The notes beneath the pieces are model-generated. The model had not been told where the DNA came from, did no database searches, and was given only the letters and a program-made list of their open reading frames with translations. The position numbers and the translations under genes are program-made. A DNA stretch of 64,000 bases from Chrysoporthe austroafricana (lineage: Eukaryota > Ascomycota > Sordariomycetes > Diaporthales > Cryphonectriaceae): NCBI GenBank assembly GCA_001051155.2, contig JYIP02000001.1:3286001-3350000 (forward strand), given 5' to 3'. Shown piece by piece: positions 55,458-64,000 of this stretch (position 1 is its first letter; every line of letters starts with the position of its first letter).

Positions 55458-57841
55458 TTTGAAGATTCAGAGAAACCGTAATAATCTGAGAAAATAGAGA
55501 GTGAATCAACAGGTGGAGCGATTGACCTGAGATGAATGGACATTCAGTTGATAATTTTCCAGAAGAACTGAGAGGTCTTATATAGAAAAGACCTAGGCCC
55601 TTCAGTATATGGAAGGTTCTCTTGTAAATGTTGCTGAAACATCAGTATTCGCCGTCTTTCCGACATTCACGAGAGCATTGTGGCCGCAAGTCCATACAGT
55701 GCCACACCATGAAGCTTTGGACCTCTACAGGACGAGAGAGGCAAGTATCACGACTCTACGAGATCGAGTGACCTTCCTCTTTGGATACACGCTGAGCAGT
55801 CAGCCAGAGTCCGGTGCATAAAAAACTCCAAGGTTACAACACCGGGAGGCTGAGTGGCGCGGCAGAAGATGCTAATAGATACACATCACATGGGCCAGTG
55901 ATTCGTTAGATACCTTCTTCGGGAACCTAGTCTCTCTTGTTAGAGTAGGTGCAAGGCCTTGAATGTGATGCTAGCACGAGGGTTGAGGCTTCGAAGGTAA
56001 AGCTGCTCCTCGTGAATCGCAAGCATTTGTCATTGGAACATAATCACGGAAGAATTTCTCTATATTCTCCGGATCCCAGCCTTGTTGGGATCGACATGAA
56101 GAATATTTTCTCTGGAAGGCGATATCTTGGCCAAGTTTCAAACGTGTGGGCACCACATGCAGCTGCCAAAGTCAGTCATCATCTCACCTTGGTGCTGATC
56201 GCGGCGGACGACGGCCCAAGAACACCTCAGCGGTTCTCTCGATCCAAGATTAACTCACATAGACACTAACCGATCTGAGCTTTATGCTGGCTGTCGTCCC
56301 ATGCTCTAATTCAAATCGCAGTCTCTATTTCGTCGAATCATATCGCCAGCTCGCTTCATTTGCGCTACTTAACATAAAGCAAAGCTCCAACGCTGGCTAC
56401 ATCCATTCGGTAGGATATAAGAACTTCCATTTATGGGCTAATTCTGATCGTAAATCTGAAACGTCCTGATGTGAGTCTGGGGGAAGACATAGTACATGGA
56501 CAGAAAGTGATGTCAGACATGCTTCGTTTGTTACAAAGTAGTCCAAAAGTAGGATGTTCTCGCTGTGACCGAGCGATCTTAAGGACTGCAATCTTTCCAA
56601 CATTCTCGCAAGGCAGTAGGATGTTGGTAAACAACAACGATTTCGACGCATACATATTAGCCCATAGCTCTCGTCCTCGTCTCTGCTCTGAGATAGACGA
56701 GAGACTTGCGCCACTAGTACCAGCATGAAATGTTGATTTTGTACTCAGTACCAGGTCAGCCGGGATATTCTCACTATACGGTTCTCGGGGCTTTGTGTAT
56801 GCCGTGCTGTCACATCCCGAGGTCAATTTAGCCTCTCCGTTTCAACCCCGACAATAATCTCCGGTTGGTTCATCGTCTCTTTAAGGTGCATCGAGAACCC
56901 AGCGCTGCGGGTCGTCAGTGGATCGACGCTCTCGAAACTTGAAGGAAGTCTTGATTAAGCATTTAGCACGCACTAAGCTTATTTGTTCAGCCTTGGCATT
57001 TTATCCTCGGACAACAGGGGACCGATCACTTACTGTAGATCCTCCTACTATGGTATAGGCTACAGATCCTGAGCCTCGAAGAGCTTGACAGCGGCTGTCA
57101 TGGCTAGAGTCGCCTTGTGAAGTCCGTTCAAGCTCGACATGAAGCAGAGATATTTTATCACCACTTCAAGTCGCCATAGCTCTACTGGTGACGCTTGGAA
57201 TACATAAATAGCATTGTTCAGGCCTCATCCACATTTTAGTGCGTTGGAATTCCACTAAGCCGCGTTTCGGCCTTTGCTGGACCTTCTACATTGAGAAGTG
57301 AGTGGCAGACGGAATATGCGCATGACTTCAGCCCCCTGCGGCAACCTTATCGTAGAGGACGATCGTGGGCCGTGATCGTCCTGAGTCCCGCTTTGGAAGC
57401 ATAGTGGTAGCAGCTCAAAAAAGACCTCGCAGTACGTAGATGAATGCAGACTGCTCTCACCACGAGTATTCCGATATGTATCAGATCAATAACAATACCG
57501 CTGGTCTGATGTGCGAACCTGAAGTCAATATTCAGTACTAAGAGAATTAACGGGCAGCAAGGCGGAAACCAAATCCATAAACTCGAACGCCAGCGCAGAA
57601 GTCTGTTTACGAGCCAGCACATCAGGCTTCCAGGCAAGCAGTAGCCATTTGTAGTATGCAGCGCGAAGGCGCAAACTGTCGCCCTATCGCACACGACCAA
57701 CCACAAACCCCCATCCACCTGCCCAATTGAACGAAGTGAAGATACTCTTTTGAGCTATGTTATTTACAGCTTCGTATACTTTCAGATCATGCGCATGCCA
57801 CTTCGCCTCCAAGCTCAGAAGCCAACTCCACGTTGCATACA
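55458..57841. other. 2.4-kb gene-poor stretch
   Basis: Beyond the peptidase promoter (55458-55620) I see no supported gene. Open frames are under 140 codons with no recognisable motif on either strand. Confidence 0.45.
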
Positions 57842-58575
57842 CTAATGGCCACACCTCGCACGGAAGGCTCGAGTCATTCCATGATCAGCACCACTGACGG
57901 TATTCAACATTTTCTCGCACCGAGACATGGCAGGTGGCTCTGAACTCGGCGCGTATGGGCAACGCACACCCAATCTAGTGTCTGTAGCGGTACCAAGTGG
58001 TCTTGGATTCCCCTCCCATGCTACGGCCGGTTCTCCAGCTGCGATGTTCTCAAGTGACTTCTGATTACTCAGCTGGACCATTGCTCTTCTGCGTTTCTGT
58101 TGGTGTTGCAAGCCAAGTTGGGGCGTTGAACTAGCCTCATCGTTGGGCATCATGATCTTTCCGCGGTTCTTCGATATAGCCTCAGTGCGAAGCGATGGCC
58201 TTGTGTACTCTTCCTCGCTCTGAGTAGCGGCAATGGAAGAGTGAGTACCTGAGACCAACTCCTCGGTCTGTCTGACATTAGTGGGTGAGTACCTAGCGGA
58301 TCTTCCGGAATGCTCACCCAGAGTTTAGCCCCGTCAAATATCGGTTCGTAGCCAAGTCGGTATTCAGCCTTATTAGCCCGCTCCAGCTTGCTCACTATTG
58401 CGACCCTGGTGTCATCGTGTCTCCATTCTGCGGCAACGAGGTTTTCAGGGAGATCTTTGTCATTCTCCGGGTGCCTCGCATCAGGAGAGGCCGTCTCTGC
58501 AGCCTCATTGACAGATACAATGCATCTCCGTTTCGTCGCGGCACCTTGGGGTCTTGCATACCGTCTTCGAGCCAT
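57842..58575 (-). CDS. Unrecognised two-exon gene
   Basis: Exon 1 is 58575-58318 and exon 2 is 58267-57842 on the minus strand, 227 aa. The 50-nt intron has a GTGAGC donor, a CCACTAATG branch-like site and a GACAG acceptor, and joins in phase 0. The protein starts with a basic stretch (MARRRYARPQGAATKRR), then an acidic/charged segment, a second basic patch (QQKRRRA) and a Cys/His-containing C-terminus (RCPY...SRCEKM...RARCGH). I do not recognise it. The last exon boundary is uncertain, as a GTGTGG just before the stop could be a donor for a further exon. The call rests on splice-signal quality and continuity of the frames. Confidence 0.45.
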
Positions 58576-58983
58576 CGTTTCCAATGCTGATTCTAGCGAG
58601 CCGAAAATGGTAAATGTCTAGCAACTTTTTTGAAAGCGTCGGCATTATACAACTCTAGGCCGCTTCTTCTTGTTGTCGAAAAAGTTTTGTGAGGCGAGGG
58701 AATGTTTAAGTGTTGATCATGACGTCGAGCGTAGTGTTGTCAAGCACGGTCCGGAAGGGACGAAGTATATTGCGAAAGCCCTGACATCACTCAAATCCAC
58801 GAACAAGACATTCAATATCCAGGAAAAGCACTTTTAGAAATACATGGCGTTTCAGAGAGAGTATCATGGTGAAAAGAGGAATGCAAACCTGCCGAAAGCC
58901 TGAATGAAACACAACAAGTAGGCTCCTGTCCCTTCATATTGTTCAATCTGTACCTTCAGTAATTCGCCAAAATCAGTCCCACC
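58576..58983. other. Spacer, 3' flank of the amine oxidase gene
   Basis: No gene is seen in this 408-bp stretch between two minus-strand genes. Confidence 0.45.
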
Positions 58984-61295
58984 TTAATGCGTACCATTCG
59001 TACTACCACAACAAGCCTTTCCCTCGCCGTTACTCTCGCCAAAAGCCATCTTACTCATCTTGTCGGAAGCGTCCACGACCGCGGCCTTGTTGGCCGCAAT
59101 CTGGCTTGGAATCGTGACATAGCTCGGAGGGACGTTCATCACAGGATTATTGGAGAAGAAGTTCCTCGGACGCAGCAGAAGAGTCATAGGCTCGACCGGC
59201 ATCACGGGGAAGTCCTCAGGGGCCGGGAAATGTGTCACGCCGAACGTGTGCCACAACACGATATCGGTGTTTTCGATGGAGTCGGTCCCGTCGCCCACCC
59301 ACTCCGGCAGCCCGCGAGAGGGCTCACCTGAAGTTTGCGGGACGTGTCGGCCAGCAGGCCAAAGCTGGTCGTCGGAGTCTGGTCGGGGTATGTCAGCCTC
59401 CTCTCTCTAGGTTTGAGTTGACGAAAAAGGACTTACACTTCGTCACATGCACAGCGTGCCTTGCGAAGCCAGCTCTCTTCCAAACGAGCGAACCCTCCTT
59501 TGGCAACAAGCCAGGCACTTCCCTACTGACCAGCTTATACGAAGCAGGTTTCTTGCTGTAAGGATGCAGCTTGTTCTCGTTACACATGTCCCACGTACGC
59601 GAAGTCGCACCATTGTAGTCGGTCATTGCCTGACCTGTCGTGGTGAACTTGGTACGCTTCGCGTAGAAGGCATTGCCGTAGAAATTCTCAGGACTGCCTA
59701 CTGGCGCGTCTGAAGGCACAGCATCGTTCATAAAGACAGTGTTATTTGGCCCATCGATGTTGGGATCAATACGCATGCAGAAGAGATGCTGGTGGTTGTG
59801 GGCATTGACACCTGGTTGATCAGCCGTCAGCGCCCAATGCTACTAATACCTCCTCCTCTCTTCACACGCTGTAACTTACCTGGGTGCACCTGGGTTCCCC
59901 AGCCAAGCGTGTCCTCATCAGGATTCATAACATAGGTGTTAAGAATACCCGTGAGCTTGATTTCTGGCTGGATCGTTCCGTCTTGCTACGACAATATTAG
60001 CCAGATTCAGACCATTATCGTCAGAGTAGTACTCACGTGGAATATCCACTGGACAGCATACTCGTAGTTTGCCGCCGTGAAGATCTGCTGGATGACAAGC
60101 TTCCTCCCCCGAGTCACGATGACGGAGTCGTCCCGGAAGTCGGTGTGCTTGAAGAGAATGCCGCTGTCCTCCTCGTGGATGCAGATTGCGTTCTTGATAG
60201 TCCTGACACCGCCAGCACGGGTCGGGAAATGTGCATCCAGGTAGTGGATGCTGCCCTTGCAGTCACAGCCCAGGGCCAGACTGTTCGTCATGTATCCTCC
60301 GCCATACTCTCCCAGGTCAAAGGCGTGCTTTCTCTGGTGAGGATGCTCGGGGTTGCCATATGGCACTACCATCTCCGCCAACGACAAGCGGTAGAAGATC
60401 GGCCTGACTGTGCCCTTGTCGTTGTAGGTGATGTCGTTAAGCACAATGCCTTCACGGTAGTTGAAACCAATGTGGAACTTCCAGGATTGCCACTCGATTT
60501 CTCTGCCCTTCATGGTGAAGGACACGCCCTCGGGCTGGGTAATGTTGATGGGCTTCAGGTCCTTTCGATAGCCCCCTTGCTTCTCGTTCACATAATTTGG
60601 CGTATAGTTGATTGGCGTCGCCTTGTTCAGCGGCCTCCTCACCTTGGGGATATCGATTCCAATGATGGATTGCTTATCGGCGTCATATATGGGGCAGAAG
60701 TCCAGTGGGTACTGGTACTGGCAGTCGTCCACGTTGGGACGATAGTACATCAGGGCCTGCTGCAGACGGACTTTGGAGCCATGACGCTCGTCATATCCGA
60801 TCGTCCACGGATCGCAGTAGACCTTGTGCATCTCCTCCTTTGGTATTCCGCTGATCTCACACTGCTCAATGACGCTGGGGTCTGTCCGGCAGACGTGCTC
60901 AACAGCCTGAAGCTCTTCCATGGTGATCTACCGGTACGGTCAGTCTCACCTAGAATGCGAAACTCAGTTCCGGGCAAAAGACTACTTACAATAGGCTGCA
61001 GACCGTCCAGCTGCTCCCAGTGGGTGATCTCGGCCGTCTTGATGTCGACCAGGCCATCGAAGACCTTGCCCCCCGGAGCGATCACCACGATGTCTGCCAC
61101 TCTCGTGGGTCTTGGTGTCTTCTCCGGATCCGCCAGCCATGCGGTCATCTCAGCCTTGCGCGGCTCGTGTAGCGAGACCACGTTGAAGAAGACATCGCCA
61201 TGGGCCTTCCTCACGGCGGTGATGGCGGTTTCGATCTCCTCCAGGGAGAGAGGGTCGAGGGGGTGAAGGATGCTGTCGCTCGCCACAGAACCCAT
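58984..61295 (-). CDS. Copper amine oxidase (topaquinone-containing)
   Basis: Five exons on the minus strand: 61295-60990, 60927-60037, 59985-59880, 59811-59437 and 59378-58984, 690 aa, all phases consistent. It oxidatively deaminates primary amines to aldehyde, ammonia and H2O2. The N-terminal D2/D3 domains (HPLDPLSLEEIETAI, THWEQLDGLQPI) precede the catalytic domain. The active-site base is in Y-L-D-A-H near residue 333, and the cofactor tyrosine precursor is in T-A-A-N-Y-E-Y near 385-391. Copper ligands are H-N-H in HNHQHLF near 438-440 and a third His in V-T-H-F-P-A-P-E-D-F-P near 610. The length is typical of fungal peroxisomal or cytosolic members. The C-terminus ends -NGTH, so no SKL-type peroxisomal signal is present. 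No signal peptide. Confidence 0.93.
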
Positions 61296-64000
61296 CTTGA
61301 TGATATCGGCAGCTGCTGAGACAATACAATTCAATGCTGGTCTCAAATTATGTGATGCGGAAGTGTCAAAGACCAGACATGGAGGTTGGAGTATGTGCTG
61401 GCTCGAGCTCAATATTAAAGGGCATGATCCCGAGCGAGTCCGATAATGCCGTTAACGGAGATGCACGATGACTTAGTGACGGACGATGTCTGTCGCCTAT
61501 CACGACTATCTTGTCGAATGAGTGAGCTCCGTATTAGCAAAGACGTAGCACAACAGGATCATCCCCCCTCCGTCTGGGGACGATAAGATCGGCGAGGTTC
61601 AGCGAGCTGTAACAGCCCCTCCTCTCCGTGCCTTCTCCGAGATAAGCTCCCGCCGATGTCGTCGAGCTAGTATGCTACTCCTTCGCGGCCCACCACTCAG
61701 CCTGCTCGTCCACCAAGCCGCCATCGATAAGCCCCGCATTGGCCTATATTATGGTACGTTCGATAGCGGCAATGATTTGATAACCAGCCTGACTGATTCG
61801 CTGCAAACATGCCCTTCACTGCCTATATTTTTCTAACACGTGCCTGACTAGGTGGAAAGCCACACGCGACTCGTGAGGACATTTCCGGGACGGGCATAGA
61901 TTATCGGTCGCCTGCTAATTACATTGTGCAACGCAGCTACAGTTATGACAAAGTCTTTCTCTGACTACTGATGAGGCTTTCTTGCTATCTTACCCGGCGA
62001 AAATCCCTTGTGACTTTACTGACAGCCCAATCGAAAGATTGCGCGTCATGGGGAAACCTCAACATGACTAATGGCGTTGTCACATTGTCGATTGCTGGTT
62101 CAAAGTGCAATTACTTGATGAATTCAATGGCCTGCTGTACAGAGCATGATGCTGCGAGGGGAGTCGGCAGCATTCCTGCAGTAGATTACATAGATGATCT
62201 ATTGTGGAAAGAAGGGAAAGAGAGAGGCAGATGCAGTCCACTGACCAAAGAGCAGCGCAATGAGAGAAACAAGTACAACGATTTTGAATGACTCGAGTCT
62301 CACGTCGCAACTCCGCGAGACGTCGAAGTTCGACAGCCACAGTAGTGGCTGGGAAAAGAGCAGTCCAATAGGCGCTAGAGCAGCCAATAAGGTTGTAGGA
62401 TTATGTTTTTGGGACCTAGGGGCACTCTTGCCATCCCTTTCCACACCCTCAATGTTGTAGCAGCATAACGGTTGTCTATTATTATTGGTCTCATGAGGTG
62501 TTCCGCCGGTGAAAATGGAAGGGAATCAAATGATGAACCGGTCTGAGAGTTTGATAAGCCCGGACGTTTAACGAAGTCGATGGTCCCGACACGTTCGGAG
62601 CTTAGAGCCATATCATCATGCTCCTATAAGCACCTTTGATGTCTTTTACTTTTGACTCGTCAACTGTGATAGAGATCTAGACAATGACACTATGACATCT
62701 CAGAGGCTAAATTAATGATTATTTTAAGCTTGAGCAGACGGCATCGCCATGGAAGAGGGTGTGCATCGGAATATCTTTATGCGACGTCTCTTCCTCTCAT
62801 AGTTTAACAATGATTTCTCTTTTATCGCTGATCATACGGGGATCTACGACTTGATAGCACTTCCTGGAACCTGTATTGCCGAGATCCTCTTGTTTCTGTA
62901 TAAGTCGGGCTTTTAACCGAGTCATCGTCTCATAACTCAATACCCAGGTATCCTCTACGACCTGGGACTGCTGTGGCTTTAAAGCGTGACGCGCAACACT
63001 CTACGACTACGCAATTGAAAGAACCTTAAATCATCAAGCAGCGTGAAAGGCTGCCTTGATTACCGGTTTTTTCTTGAGGTGGCGGTGGGGTTCTTTTGGC
63101 TTTTACTTTTACTAAATATAAAAGAAAGGGGGGGGGGGCAAGAAAAAAGCTCTGTCGGCGTTGCCAAGCTGAACTTCATGGCATTTGGCATTCGGCCACC
63201 TGTCTAGGCAGCCGTAACTTCATTCCAGCATCTGACGTTGCGTCTTTGAAAGATTCAACGTACGTGTGAGACTTGCCAGCCAACTTGACCTTTCAGGAAA
63301 TCAGGTCATGGCTAGAGCGGGTTGTGACCCTTTCACAACTTTTTGTACGGCCCAATGCTTGCTGAGAGAGGAATCTTAGTTAGCGCCCTGGTCAAAGAGC
63401 CTCGCATCTTCAAGGGCGATCTTCCGACTTGCGCCCAACAAAACGTACTTGGAAAGGCTAGCCTTGCCGCCCGGATCCATGATGTGGAACCTAGCTGGGC
63501 CATGCACATTTGTCGCTGCGAGCCCCCCCCCCGGAATGTTAAAGCTGGATGCTCGTGCATGACGAGAGGGGAAAACTGTCGAAAGGGGGAGAGGACCTCC
63601 GCATGGATCGCACATTGAGGCGGTCACAGCATTCGGTGTAGAAGCTGGTCGTGTTTCTGTAGCCTTCTGGACTTAGTAACACGATGACCTGGGCCGCACC
63701 CTCTTCCCCTTCTTCTGTCTTTCTCTGTGCGGTGCCAAGAGGTGATGATTCTGTCCACCGTGGAGAAGTGCTACCCGCGTGTCGGCTTAGGAGGATCAGC
63801 CTTGGGTCCCTCACAGACAAAAATGTCCCCGGAGGCTATATCTCAGCCTCGGCAACGACCCAAGACTCACTATGGTGACCCAAAATAGACCGAACTAGAC
63901 GGGAGGACAACGGAGAGGATCGATAATAGTAGCGATCTAACGGTGTCGGCATCTGTGTCAAGGTCCATACGAGAGCTTATTGCGGCGAGATCCCGACGAG
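61296..64000. other. 2.7-kb stretch without a supported gene
   Basis: The first ~300 bases are the amine oxidase promoter. Beyond that, frames are short (at most ~106 codons) with no recognisable product. A G-run lies at 63129-63138 and a C-run near 63524-63532. A gene running off the right edge cannot be excluded. Confidence 0.45.

Noticed and set aside
61971..62291. 106-codon plus-strand frame near the right end
   Set aside because: The translation has no recognisable feature, and an overlapping antisense frame of similar length suggests chance.

Overview
This window comes from the nuclear genome of a filamentous ascomycete, most likely a Sordariomycete. The genes carry short introns (mostly 50-170 nt) with GTAAGT/GTATGT/GTGAGY-type donors and CTAAC or CTGAC branch points. 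The left half is GC-rich with long CT-, GA- and CG-rich low-complexity spacers. The gene content is typical of Pezizomycotina: a G1 (eqolisin) peptidase, a GPI-anchored Cu-only SOD, a DUF7918-like protein and a GDS1-type winged-helix protein. I saw no rRNA, tRNA, CRISPR array or intact transposon. All exon-intron models were made by eye and checked for frame across every junction.

Left half (1-34.4 kb), mostly conserved genes in large spacers: the 3' end of an OMS1-like methyltransferase (+); a mannosyl-3-phosphoglycerate synthase (+) with unusual insertions; a GDS1-type winged-helix protein (-); the CCR4-NOT scaffold NOT1 (-, four exons, 2169 aa as modelled); a CDC15/IMP2-type F-BAR/SH3 cytokinesis protein (+, five exons); seipin (+); a DUF7918-like acidic nuclear protein (+); and a secreted beta-lactamase-family serine hydrolase (+).

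Right half (35-64 kb), more accessory in character: a small bZIP-type protein (-) divergent from a short-chain dehydrogenase (+); three copies of a 39-bp imperfect direct repeat; a large basic, probably nuclear protein of unknown function (-) divergent from an FHA-domain protein kinase (+) that carries a one-base frameshift just before its DFG motif; a GPI-anchored Cu-only superoxide dismutase (+); an intracellular GH43 glycosidase (+); an SGNH hydrolase (+) with a large disordered insert, followed after one in-frame stop by another open frame; an LCMT/PPM-family methyltransferase (+); a G1 glutamic peptidase (-); a small unrecognised two-exon gene (-); and a copper amine oxidase (-). The last 2.7 kb holds nothing I can support.

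No single metabolic cluster is evident. The bZIP/SDR pair is the best candidate for local co-regulation. The SOD and the amine oxidase are both copper enzymes but lie about 13 kb apart with unrelated genes between. The points most worth a second look are the frameshifted FHA kinase, the SGNH gene with its in-frame stop, the Cys-Gly and Ser/Pro/Thr insertions in the osmolyte synthase, and the 38.4-38.7 kb repeat.
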